A stretch of 64,000 nucleotides of DNA from Nocardiopsis sp. JB363 (lineage in GTDB: Bacteria > Actinomycetota > Actinomycetes > Streptosporangiales > Streptosporangiaceae), in assembly GCF_900143625.1 (NCBI RefSeq), contig NZ_FRFF01000063.1, positions 1 to 64,000 of the forward strand, in the 5' to 3' direction. The position numbers and the translations under genes are program-made. The first letter of the stretch is position 1; the number at the start of each line of letters is the position of its first letter. The notes under the pieces are model-generated. The model did not search any database, was not told the origin of the DNA, and worked only from the letters and a program-made list of their open reading frames with translations. Shown one piece after another: positions 8,318 to 16,427 of the stretch.

Positions 8318-8683
8318 TCAGGCGACCGTTCCCACCACTTCTCTCTCCCTCGCGGGTTCGGACATGATGACGAAAGAACGGCAAGCGGTGACCACCCCCT
8401 TGCTGTCGCGCACCAGGTCGGAGGGGACCAGGAGGTCGCAGCGCTCGGGGTGGGCGGAACTGACCACGGACGAGACGATGTACCAGACCCCCTCCTCGGG
8501 GTCGGGGAGGTTGGCGGCGCGGGTGCGCGCCTCGGACAGGAGGGGGATCCCGTCGATCTCGTGTAGCGGTTTCCGGTCGGTCTCGACCCTGGCGGGCCGG
8601 GGCGCGCTCTTCCAGGTGCGGATCACTCGCGCCTGTGCGTCGACCACCCGTACCTCATGCGGCGTCAGGTTGATCACCCTCAT
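8318..8683 (-). CDS. Small NLTPH-type protein of unknown function
   Basis: 121 residues beginning MRVINLTPHEVRVVD. Small proteins with this NLTPH opening and a later ANLPDPEEGVWYIVS-type segment occur in phages and bacteria, but I know of no assigned function. Also visible are CDLLVPSDLVRDSKG and a conserved-looking CRSF. There is no signal peptide or membrane segment. It is the first gene of a two-gene operon with the double-CARF nuclease, whose start lies 16 bases downstream, so a role in that CRISPR response is possible: for example a partner, inhibitor or cyclic-nucleotide-degrading protein. Those roles are guesses from position. Confidence 0.7.
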   Translation of the reverse strand: MRVINLTPHEVRVVDAQARVIRTWKSAPRPARVETDRKPLHEIDGIPLLSEARTRAANLPDPEEGVWYIVSSVVSSAHPERCDLLVPSDLVRDSKGVVTACRSFVIMSEPAREREVVGTVA

Positions 8684-9014
8684 CCGTCGGACCTCCCGTT
8701 TCCTCTTGCCGACGTGCCTGTTCCAAGGTCCTCACCGCAGTCTCTCGGACACATGCGCGTGGGACCGACCGGCACTCCCCCGTGTTCTTTCTGTGACGGC
8801 TGTTTCCTCATGACCGATTTCTAGAATAAGAATATGATTCGTCTCTTTAGAGGCGATCGTCGACAATTGACTTTCCTCCCACGGAAGCCCTAGTTTGTTG
8901 TACGACCTCCCGTTCACTCAGGAGTGTCATCCGCTCGCTCTCGACTCGCGCACACGTTTCCCCGGAAGGGCTGGGGAAGCGTCCCGGCCCTGGACGATCC
9001 GGGGAGAAGAGTTC
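8684..9014. other. Divergent intergenic region with an AT-rich island
   Basis: 331 bases between the NLTPH-type gene (minus) and the Cys-rich gene (plus). About 8816-8900 is strikingly AT-rich against its surroundings and includes TTCTAGAA, GAATATGATTC and the near-palindrome CTCTTTAGAG (8843-8852). It holds the plus-strand promoter listed separately and presumably the minus-strand one, for which I see no clear -35/-10 pair. No tRNA, array or gene is visible. Confidence 0.6.
8867..8896 (+). promoter_or_regulatory. Housekeeping-sigma-type promoter for the Cys-rich gene
   Basis: TTGACT (8867-8872) and TAGTTT (8891-8896) are separated by 18 bases, a good actinobacterial sigma-70 arrangement. 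Transcription would begin near 8903, leaving a leader of roughly 110 bases before the GTG start at 9015. This also argues against the earlier TTG at 8895, which lies in the -10 box. Confidence 0.55.
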
Positions 9015-10172
9015 GTGAGCAAGCACCGTTGCTCCGCCTGGGAGTTGTACGGGTCGACGACCTTCCTGCGCGTGTTCACCCGCGTGCTGGGGTGCGGCCC
9101 CTGCTCCACAGACGGAACCGCTCAGGGCTGCGCCGGCCACACCGAGCAGTTCTGGGACTACATCGACCTGTGCGTCGAGCACTGCCCGTGCCCCGAGCAC
9201 GGCGGCGACCCGCACGGGGTGATCGCCGTGCGCATGGCCCGCGCGCTGCCCTCCGTCACGGGGGTGGACCGCACCGCCGCGCACCGGCTGCGCGACGCCC
9301 TGGACGACGTGCGCCGCGACCGTTCCTACAAGAACCTGCGCCGGGTGTACCCGAGCCCCGCACCCAACGGCAAGGAACGCAGCGCCTTCTCCGAACGCCC
9401 CCGCCGGTGGGCCCAACGCCGGGACGTGTCCCGGGTCGCCACCGACGTGGTCGAGCAGGAGGCCCTGGCCATGCTGGTGCTGACCGCCGGGCGGGGCAAC
9501 CCGGCCGCCGATCTGCCCGAGGACATCTGCCCCGGCGAGTCCGTCTCCTTCACCGAGGACGGCAGCGCCGTGCCCGTGGCCGACCTGTACGGACGCCGCT
9601 CGGGCACCGTGTGCGAACCGCCCATGGTCTCCACCGCCACCGGCGACTACCTGCTGCGCAAGATGGCCGAGCTCGCCTCCGGCCGGGACGCCGACCCCGC
9701 CCGCACCCCCGACCAGCGCCGCCGTCTCCTGCTCCGTGGGTTCCTCCCCGAACTCACCGGCGAGGACCTGGCCCGTCGGCTCACCGATGTCCTGTCCCGG
9801 ATGGCCACGCTCATGCCCACCCACTTCACCTTGGTGCAGCAGGCCCGGGGACGCGCGCGCAGCGCCCCCTACAACCCGGTCCCGGAACCGTCACCGGCGG
9901 GCGAGGACGCACCCAGGCGGGAGGTCCTGGCCGACCACGAACGCCGGTGGCTGGCCTGGCTGGGGCGGGAACTGGCCGCTGAGGCCCACGGCCATCGGGC
10001 GGCCTTCGACGCCGACCCGCGGGGCACGCTCGAAGCCCTGCTGGGCCGATTGTCCAAGACCGGACCCACCGTCCCCGAACGGTGGCGCGAGGCCCAAGAC
10101 GACCCGGAGCTGAGAGCCGACCTGCTGGACGCGCTGACCGAGACGATCATCACCGGCGACCGACCGGGGTGA
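9015..10172 (+). CDS. Unrecognised Cys-rich protein within the CRISPR island
   Basis: 385 residues. I do not recognise the family. The N-terminal 65 residues hold seven cysteines and two close histidines (GCGPC at 26-30, GCAGH at 38-42, C53, HCPCPEH at 56-62), which look like a zinc-binding module. The rest is Arg-rich and helical, with RRDVSRVATDVVEQEALAML, RRRLLLRGFLPELTGEDLA and a C-terminal helical part from about residue 300. There is no signal peptide or membrane segment. The GTG at 9015 has GGGGAGAAGA upstream. The gene points against the cas operon and ends 9 bases before the TIGR03986-type gene. It shares its promoter region with the NLTPH/CARF operon, suggesting an accessory or regulatory role in the CRISPR module. 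Confidence 0.75.
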   Translation: MSKHRCSAWELYGSTTFLRVFTRVLGCGPCSTDGTAQGCAGHTEQFWDYIDLCVEHCPCPEHGGDPHGVIAVRMARALPSVTGVDRTAAHRLRDALDDVRRDRSYKNLRRVYPSPAPNGKERSAFSERPRRWAQRRDVSRVATDVVEQEALAMLVLTAGRGNPAADLPEDICPGESVSFTEDGSAVPVADLYGRRSGTVCEPPMVSTATGDYLLRKMAELASGRDADPARTPDQRRRLLLRGFLPELTGEDLARRLTDVLSRMATLMPTHFTLVQQARGRARSAPYNPVPEPSPAGEDAPRREVLADHERRWLAWLGRELAAEAHGHRAAFDADPRGTLEALLGRLSKTGPTVPERWREAQDDPELRADLLDALTETIITGDRPG

Positions 10173-10181
10173 ACCGGCCGG

Positions 10182-12353
10182 TCAGGGATCCGGCGAGCGG
10201 AACCGGTCCACCAGCGGGGGCAGGATCGGGTATTCGGCGAAGTGGCGCAGCGACATGACCGCGGTCTCCTCCGGGGGCAGCCGGTGCCGCCATCGGGTGG
10301 CCAGGCACACGTCGACCGTCTGGTCCACCTCGCGCCAACGCCGCGGCTCCGCCGGCCCGGGAAGCCGGTGGCCGACCAGGGCGACCGAGAAGGCGTCCAG
10401 GAACGACCGGACCCGCGCGTGGTCGGCGCGCACCACCCCGGCGTCGGGACGCAGGGACAGGTCCGCGGCGCGGGCGCCCCGGTCCACCAGGTACAGCTCG
10501 GGTAGCAGGTGGACGCTGCCCATCCCCAGCGACTTGCCCATCCCCACCTTGTGGGCGTGCTCGGGGTCGGCCGGGTCACCGCCGTCCTCCGGGTTGTCCA
10601 GCAGCAGCGCCCGCATCAGTGCGCCGAGTTCGGCGTCGGTGAGGTTGGTGAAGGTGATCCGGGACCGCAGCGCCAGCCCTTCGCGCAGCGGCACGATGTC
10701 GCGTTGGGTCTCGCGCGGTCGCGGAGCGGACCCGTCGGCGGGCAGGACCTCCAGGTCGAGTTCCTGCTCGGCGCGTTCGTCGTAGGGGTACGGGCCGCCG
10801 GTGGGCCGGTGCCGGTGCAGGTAGACCTTGTAACCGCCCAGACGCACGTCCCCCTCGTGCGACCAGGTGACGATGTCGGGTCGGTCGCCCGACGCGGCGT
10901 CGGGTCCCTGCACCAGGTAGTTGGCGAAACAGCCGCGTTGCGGGGACAGCAGTCGCACCCGCAGCACCGTCCCCTCGGGGTGGTCGGGGTCGGTCAGGTC
11001 GGCGTCGGTGTCCTCGGCGACGGCGTTGCCGAACGCGACCCGGCCCTTGAGCGCCCCGGCCTCCCCGGCGAACACGTCGGTGTCACCGAACATCGCGCGG
11101 CACACGTCGACGAGGCGGCCGGCCCGGCCGGCGCGGTCGGGGTCTCCGTGTTGGGGCCCCAGCACGGGCTCCGGGACCGCCCGGCGGACGGGTTCCTCGT
11201 CGCCCACGGCGATGCGGTAGCCGCCCGAACGTCCGAAGGAGACCACCCGGCCGGACACGTCCACGTCGAACCAGACCGGTTCCAGGCTCTGTCGAGGCAG
11301 TCCACCGCCCGGGGTCCCCGCCACCGGTGGCCGGGCCGGATCACCGCCGCCCGCCGAAAGGGTGTCGGGGAAGGCGGCCCGCTGGTAACCGGTGATCTGT
11401 TCGGCCGACTCGAACAGGTCCACCAGGGGCTCCGGGACCGGGTGACGGTTCTTTCGCAGATCCGGCGGGCGGGGGAACAGATAGGCGTTGCGGCGCTCCC
11501 CCGCCGCCACCCCGGTCAGTACCAGTAGCGCCCGGATCACCCCGCCCCCGTCGGTGCGGGCCACCGGGTGGGCACGGGCCTCCTTCTCGGTGGGGGCGAC
11601 GGCGACCACACCGTTCCGGCGGTGGACGGCGTGCACCCAGCGGTGCTGCAACCGGCCGTGCTGTTCGTGGGACGTGGGTACGTACCCGGCGCCGTGCGGC
11701 GGGTCGGGGAACTTCTCCACACCGAAGTCCCACGTGGCCACACTCTCGCGCAGCACGGGGAAGGGAACCTTGAGCGCCTTCCCCGGCGAGGATTCCAACG
11801 CGGTCGCCGGGAGCTCCACGACGTACCAGCCTTCGTCCTCCGGTGATCGGTACATGAATCCCTGCGCGGTGCGCAGCCCGGCGCGACGTTCGCGGTAGTG
11901 GGCGTGCCTACGGGCCATCACGTGGCGGGCCCGGGTCGAGAGGGAGCTGTCGGCCTTGTCGGGGTCGATGCGCACCGGCGCCCGGAAGAACAGCATGGGG
12001 GTGTTGACCGGCCCCGTCTCCCCGCCGGTGAGTACCCGGACGGTGTGGCGGACCAGGCCGCGCAGGGTCGTGCCGGGCACGGTCGGCAGCGCGCGGTCGC
12101 CGTCCGGAAGACGGACCGAGCGGGCCACCCCTTCGCCGCGTCGGGTCTGTCCGACGAACGTGGGGGTCAGCGTGGTCAGGGTCAGGTCGATCCATCCGGT
12201 GTGGGTGCCCGGGACGGTGCGGTCGTGCGAGCGCAGGAGGGCGTCGGTGTCGTGGTCCGGGTGCAGGGCCGTGGCGGGTACGGGGCCGTCCGCCAGGCGG
12301 ACCAGCCCGTAGGGCGCCGTGGCGCGGTGGGCGACGTCTCGGGGGTCCACCAT
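10182..12353 (-). CDS. Type III CRISPR RAMP protein, TIGR03986 family (Cas7-with-insertion-like)
   Basis: 723 residues. It is a large RAMP-superfamily backbone subunit of a type III effector complex, expected to sit on crRNA. Near the N-terminus is TGWIDLTLTTLTPTFVG followed by LPTVPGTTLRGLVRH, the usual RAMP helix. Near the C-terminus is the glycine-rich HKVGMGKSLGMGSVHL. The intervening several hundred residues correspond to the long insertion of this family. The place where Cas7 proteins carry the catalytic Asp reads GEGVARSVRL, with no Asp, so this subunit is probably non-cleaving. Its ATG overlaps the csx19-like stop by one base (TGATG), making it the last gene of the coupled operon. Confidence 0.87.
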   Translation of the reverse strand: MVDPRDVAHRATAPYGLVRLADGPVPATALHPDHDTDALLRSHDRTVPGTHTGWIDLTLTTLTPTFVGQTRRGEGVARSVRLPDGDRALPTVPGTTLRGLVRHTVRVLTGGETGPVNTPMLFFRAPVRIDPDKADSSLSTRARHVMARRHAHYRERRAGLRTAQGFMYRSPEDEGWYVVELPATALESSPGKALKVPFPVLRESVATWDFGVEKFPDPPHGAGYVPTSHEQHGRLQHRWVHAVHRRNGVVAVAPTEKEARAHPVARTDGGGVIRALLVLTGVAAGERRNAYLFPRPPDLRKNRHPVPEPLVDLFESAEQITGYQRAAFPDTLSAGGGDPARPPVAGTPGGGLPRQSLEPVWFDVDVSGRVVSFGRSGGYRIAVGDEEPVRRAVPEPVLGPQHGDPDRAGRAGRLVDVCRAMFGDTDVFAGEAGALKGRVAFGNAVAEDTDADLTDPDHPEGTVLRVRLLSPQRGCFANYLVQGPDAASGDRPDIVTWSHEGDVRLGGYKVYLHRHRPTGGPYPYDERAEQELDLEVLPADGSAPRPRETQRDIVPLREGLALRSRITFTNLTDAELGALMRALLLDNPEDGGDPADPEHAHKVGMGKSLGMGSVHLLPELYLVDRGARAADLSLRPDAGVVRADHARVRSFLDAFSVALVGHRLPGPAEPRRWREVDQTVDVCLATRWRHRLPPEETAVMSLRHFAEYPILPPLVDRFRSPDP

Positions 12354-13066
12354 CAGTGCTCCTCGATCCGGTCCCCGGTGCCGACCTCGAACTCCGGACC
12401 GGTGGGTTTGGTTCCGGCGTACATCCCGGTGAGTCGGTGGAAGGCCACCCCTACCGCACCGGTGGCGGGGTCGGCCGCCCAGTATTCCCGGACGGTCAGC
12501 CAGGTCCCGGTGCTCTCCAAGGCGCTGCGTCCCGGCTCCGACAGGGGGCGCAGTCGGCCGGAGAAGTCGGTCCAGGGCACGGGGAGGACCGCTTCGGTAC
12601 CCGAGGGTTCCCGGGTGACCGTCATCGGCACCTCCCCTCCCAGGCTGTTCCGGTATTCGTCACCGACCCACCCCTGGAGCAGGAAGGAACGATCGCGGGG
12701 GCGCAGCCACTCGGGGTGGTCCCCGGTGGCGTCGGTGGCGATCCATCCGGACCCGGCGCCCTCGCCCAGGCGGATCTGGGCGTGCGCGGCGAAGACCAGG
12801 ACCTCCAGGATCCGCCATCGGTCGGCGACATCGCCGTCCGAGCGCCGCCAGCGGCCCCGAGGGCAGGCTCCGGTGACGCGTCCGTCGCCGAGTTCGGCCA
12901 AGAGCCACTGGGGGCCGGGAGGGGCGCCGTCCAGGGCCCGGTCCAGCTCACGACAGCGCACACCGTGGCCGAACACGTCCGTCAGTACGGTGTCGATCCG
13001 TTCCGGGGCGAGCCGGTCGACGTCGATCCCCACCGGGTCCGGTGGTTCGTGGGCGTGGACGTTCAT
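12353..13066 (-). CDS. csx19: Csx19-like type III-D CRISPR protein (TIGR03984 type)
   Basis: 237 residues. Csx19 is a small component seen only with type III-D complexes and structurally part of the III-Dv effector. Supporting segments are PQWLLAELGDGRVTGACPRG, ILEVLVFAAHAQIRL and the C-terminal LTVREYWAADPATGAVGVAFHRLTGM. No catalytic motif is visible. The assignment rests on these patterns plus its place between the Cas7-2x-like and TIGR03986-type genes, which is the usual company of this family. It overlaps the upstream gene by four bases (ATGA) and the downstream gene by one, so translation is coupled. Family identity is moderately sure. Confidence 0.72.
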   Translation of the reverse strand: MNVHAHEPPDPVGIDVDRLAPERIDTVLTDVFGHGVRCRELDRALDGAPPGPQWLLAELGDGRVTGACPRGRWRRSDGDVADRWRILEVLVFAAHAQIRLGEGAGSGWIATDATGDHPEWLRPRDRSFLLQGWVGDEYRNSLGGEVPMTVTREPSGTEAVLPVPWTDFSGRLRPLSEPGRSALESTGTWLTVREYWAADPATGAVGVAFHRLTGMYAGTKPTGPEFEVGTGDRIEEH

Positions 13067-14640
13067 GGGGGTCCCTCCTCGGTGAGTCGGGTGTGCAGGG
13101 CGCGCAGCCGGCCTCGGACGATCCCACCCTCGTGACCGTCGGGGTCGTCGAGGGCCGCCATCAGGTCCACGGTGTCCGTCCCGTCCCCGGGCCGACCATG
13201 GGTGACCAGGGTCGCGCGGGTGACGGTGAGTCGACCGTTGCCCCCTCCGGCCCCGGCTCCGAGGGTGTCGAGGGGAACGGTGGACAATTCCCGGACCACC
13301 AGCGCGAACAGACCGAGCACGGCGTCATCGGGTTCTGGCACGTCCAGGACGACCTCGGCGCCGCCCCCGCAGTGCACGTCGGTGGTGAACAGGCGGCCGT
13401 CCACGGCGTCGCCGAACAGCGCGTCCACGGTCATGCGCGTGGTGGTCAGCGGCGCCCCTCCGGTGAGGGTGGGTGTGGCCCGCAGACGGATCCGGGAGGG
13501 CCTGGGCGCGCCCTGTTCCGCGGGGTCGGCTCCCCACCAGTGGCCGTGCCATCGGCGCCACCGCTCCGCCGGTGCGCCGAGGTGTTCGGCGGCGTCCCGG
13601 ACCAGGCGGCCACCGATCCGTTTGAACAGGGCGAACAGGGCCGTGTCCCCGAGCACCGGTGCCCGGCGCACCTTCCCGTCGTCGGTGACCGTGGGCCGCC
13701 ACCGGTGGGCGCGGTCGACCTCGGCGAGCCGGTCGGCCTCGGGCACGTCGCCGATCATGAGCAGCCCGGGACGCAACGACCCCGAACCGAGGGGATCGGC
13801 GCGTTCGGCCACGCGCATTTCCAGACGTAGTTCGGCCCGGTGCCGGGGGTCGGGGCCGGCCGAGCGGTCCCGCACGTGCGCCGCGACCGCCGCGCGGCCG
13901 TTCCCGCGCAACCGGGTGTCGAGGAGTTCGGTGAGACCGCGTGGGGGGTCGGTGAGCGCCTCGGTGCCGTGGCTCGACCTTTCGTCCCACGTGCGGGCGT
14001 GGAAGTCGAACCACCCGCCCGGATCGGTGAGGTCGTGCCGGCGGGCCGCCCAGTGGGTGGCGCGGATCGCGCCGTACCCGCGACCGGTGCGCCCACCGAT
14101 CCGGATACCGGGCCCCTCCCCCTCCAGGCCTCGGGTGGCCAGGACCAGCAGGGTGAGCAGGCGGGCCTCGTCGACCGGATCGGGCACCCGTAGGCGCAGA
14201 TGGCAGGTGAACTCCGTTCCGGCGGGCAGGACCTCCCACTGCCACATGCGTCCGGGGTGCACGGTCCCGGTGGTCGGGTCGACGCGGGTGCCGACCCGAA
14301 CCGTCACGGAGGTGTCGTCGGGCAGGACGGCGTGGGCGTCGTCGAGGTCCAGCGCGCTGGGCACGGGGGCCGCCTCCGCCGTCGCGAACCCCGAACTTCC
14401 GTCGTCGATGCCGAACAGCGAGGTCACGGCCGTCTGGTCGGTGCGGGCCAGCAGTTCGTGGCGCAGCAGTCCGGCCAGGGTGGTGGCGCGGAGTCGGGGC
14501 AGACCGCTGCGCGGGTCACGGTCCAGGGCCAGATCCACGTCGCTCTCGGCGGCGTGCCGGGGCGTGGCCCGGGCCGCGCCCACGTGGGCGTCGCCGAGCA
14601 GGAGCAGACGGGTGGTGAACTCCCACACCAGGTGGTTCAC
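13063..14640 (-). CDS. Two-domain RAMP protein, Cas7-2x-like
   Basis: 525 residues with two RAMP halves. The first begins HLVWEFTTRLLLLGDAHVG, then ESDVDLALDRDPRSGLPRL, which lines up with the Csm3 pattern xVDxxVxRDPxxGxPxIPG, so a catalytic Asp for target-RNA cutting is present. It ends with the glycine-rich IRIGGRTGRGYGAIRA. The second half has SRIRLRATPTLTGGAPLTT, MTVDALFGDAVDGRLF and the glycine-rich LGAGAGGGNGRLTVTRATL. The frame continues open upstream to 16530, but that extension is a shadow of csx10. The GTG at 14640 overlaps the csx10 stop (GTGA). It would provide two consecutive Cas7 segments of the backbone. Confidence 0.82.
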   Translation of the reverse strand: MNHLVWEFTTRLLLLGDAHVGAARATPRHAAESDVDLALDRDPRSGLPRLRATTLAGLLRHELLARTDQTAVTSLFGIDDGSSGFATAEAAPVPSALDLDDAHAVLPDDTSVTVRVGTRVDPTTGTVHPGRMWQWEVLPAGTEFTCHLRLRVPDPVDEARLLTLLVLATRGLEGEGPGIRIGGRTGRGYGAIRATHWAARRHDLTDPGGWFDFHARTWDERSSHGTEALTDPPRGLTELLDTRLRGNGRAAVAAHVRDRSAGPDPRHRAELRLEMRVAERADPLGSGSLRPGLLMIGDVPEADRLAEVDRAHRWRPTVTDDGKVRRAPVLGDTALFALFKRIGGRLVRDAAEHLGAPAERWRRWHGHWWGADPAEQGAPRPSRIRLRATPTLTGGAPLTTTRMTVDALFGDAVDGRLFTTDVHCGGGAEVVLDVPEPDDAVLGLFALVVRELSTVPLDTLGAGAGGGNGRLTVTRATLVTHGRPGDGTDTVDLMAALDDPDGHEGGIVRGRLRALHTRLTEEGPP

Positions 14641-16427
14641 CGTGTGCCACCTCCGTCGGGGGTGGCGCGCAGGACCCGCGCCGCCTCCGCCATCCAGGAG
14701 GAGACCAGCAGCAGGCACAGCCGTGGCGCGACCTGGCGTTCCCATTCCTCGGCCCGGGGGGACAGTCCGTTGTCGCGTGCGAGGTCGGGCAGGCCGTCGG
14801 GGCGGGCCAGGTCGACGGCGGCCAGGGCGCGAGGGTAGGCGGAGTCGGGCGCGTCGCCGGGGCGATGGGATCGCCACCACGACACGGCCGTCTCGCCGCC
14901 GGCGAGTTCGCTCAGCCACCGGTGGACGGTGATCCGTCCACCCCGGCCCGGGCGCTTGAGGTGGGCTCGTTCCAGGGTACGCACCGCACGCTCGCGCAGG
15001 ACCTTGTGCGCGCCCTGCCCGGAGTCCCCGGTCAGGGTGGTGTGCAGGGCGGTCAGCGCCTCGTCGGGGGTGCGGTGCGGGTGGGCGACCACCTCGCGCA
15101 GCCGACCCAGCAGGCTGGGGGTGAGCGGGGCGAGGGTGGCGGTGGAGGCCCGGGCCAGGGCGCGGGCGTGGTCGCGGACCGGTTGCGCGGCGGCGTTCCA
15201 CAGCAGCGCGTCGTACAGGACGGCCAGGTGCGGGTCGGCGGCCGGGTCCAGCGGTCCCGGCTCGGGCAGGGCCCTGCCGTCGGTCAGGGTCACGGTCCCC
15301 GGTCGGCGGGCGGGCGCCGGCGTCGAGGGCGGCACCAACGGTTCGGGATCGCCCGGCGGCGGATCCAGGAGGACGAACTGGCCGTACCCGTCCACCGCCC
15401 GTTCGCCCAGCGTGTACGCCTCCAGGTCGCGGACCTGCGCGGTGGTGAGTTCCGTGGCCGTTCGCAGCCGCACCACCGAACCCGCGGCGGCGGCCCTGCG
15501 CTCGATCATCGGGCCCCGATAGGCGCGGTGGTAGGCGCCCACGAGCACGGGTTCGACGTGCGCGGCCACCACCTCGGGGCGGACGCGGGGCAGGCGCCGT
15601 TCCCAGAGTTCGCGCACGGCGGGCACCAGGGCGTGCGGTCGGTGCTGCCCCTGGGCGCCCACCACCATCGCGGGCGAGAGCAGCAGCAGGTCGACCTCCT
15701 GGCCGGCGGCACGGGAGCGATCCGGGCGGGGCCACGCCACCCGGTCCGGGGACAGGGGACGCTCGGGGTCCACCGGTCCCACGTCCACCCCGCCGTGCGC
15801 GCGGGTGCCCCCCGCGCCCAGGGTGAGCGCGCCGCGGGCCGACTCCAGCACCCCGAGGATCCGTTCGGCCAGTGCGCGCAGGAACGCGTGGTCGGGACCG
15901 CTCAGTCGCCAGCGGGCCTCGAAGACCTGGCCGGGGTCCAGGCTCGTGGTGAAGAAGGGCACCCCGCGTCCGCTCTCCCCGGTCCGGGATCGGCCCAGAT
16001 AACGCTCGGCGGTGGTGCGCACCATCGCGCGCAACGACCGGTCCGGGGTCAGGGGGTCGCGGACGGCACGGTAGGGCAGGTTCGGGTCGTCGGTGGCCCC
16101 GGCGAAGGCGTCCACGAGGGTGTCGCCGTCCTTGCCCGGGGTGTACAGGTACGTGGGCGATGGGTGGGCGACCACCTGGACACCGGGCCGCGCGTGCTGT
16201 TCGAGCCGTGGGTGGGCGGGTGAGAAGTGGACGTGTTCGCCGCGCGCCACCCACGCGGTCAGCTCCTCCCGGAGGCCGGCGCGGGTCAGCGCCGCGGCGA
16301 GCATGCCCCGTTGGGCGCGACCGCTCAGCACCGGGTCGGTGTGCAGCGGGTCGAAGGAGGTGCGCACGGCGACCGAGTCGGTGAGGACGTACCGCAGCGG
16401 CAGGTAGGCGACGACCGGGTGGTTCAT
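14637..16427 (-). CDS. csx10: Csx10/Cas5-type RAMP with long helical C-terminal domain
   Basis: 596 residues. Csx10 is the Cas5-group RAMP of type III-D that caps the crRNA 5' end. The first 370 residues are RAMP-like: VAYLPLRYVLTDSVAV, LSGRAQRGMLAAALTRAGL, LGAGGTRAHGGVDVG and TLGERAVDGYGQFVLLDPP (the glycine-rich element). From about residue 395 to the end the sequence is strongly helical, with LAVLYDALLWNAAAQ, LLGRLREVVAHPH, LRERAVRTLERAHLKRPG and LLLVSSWMAEAARVLR. This may be a fused Cas11-like small subunit, since no separate small-subunit gene exists in the operon. The ATG at 16427 overlaps the upstream stop (ATGA). The open frame beyond 16427 is a shadow of the preceding RAMP gene. Confidence 0.82.
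   Translation of the reverse strand: MNHPVVAYLPLRYVLTDSVAVRTSFDPLHTDPVLSGRAQRGMLAAALTRAGLREELTAWVARGEHVHFSPAHPRLEQHARPGVQVVAHPSPTYLYTPGKDGDTLVDAFAGATDDPNLPYRAVRDPLTPDRSLRAMVRTTAERYLGRSRTGESGRGVPFFTTSLDPGQVFEARWRLSGPDHAFLRALAERILGVLESARGALTLGAGGTRAHGGVDVGPVDPERPLSPDRVAWPRPDRSRAAGQEVDLLLLSPAMVVGAQGQHRPHALVPAVRELWERRLPRVRPEVVAAHVEPVLVGAYHRAYRGPMIERRAAAAGSVVRLRTATELTTAQVRDLEAYTLGERAVDGYGQFVLLDPPPGDPEPLVPPSTPAPARRPGTVTLTDGRALPEPGPLDPAADPHLAVLYDALLWNAAAQPVRDHARALARASTATLAPLTPSLLGRLREVVAHPHRTPDEALTALHTTLTGDSGQGAHKVLRERAVRTLERAHLKRPGRGGRITVHRWLSELAGGETAVSWWRSHRPGDAPDSAYPRALAAVDLARPDGLPDLARDNGLSPRAEEWERQVAPRLCLLLVSSWMAEAARVLRATPDGGGTR

Noticed and set aside
8732..8917. Minus-strand frame of 61 codons upstream of the NLTPH gene
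   Set aside because: It runs through the AT-rich promoter island, third-codon bases are not GC-biased as in real genes here, and there is no ribosome-binding site.
8895..9014. TTG start for the Cys-rich CRISPR-island gene
   Set aside because: The TTG lies within the proposed -10 box; GTG at 9015 has a GGGGAG ribosome site.
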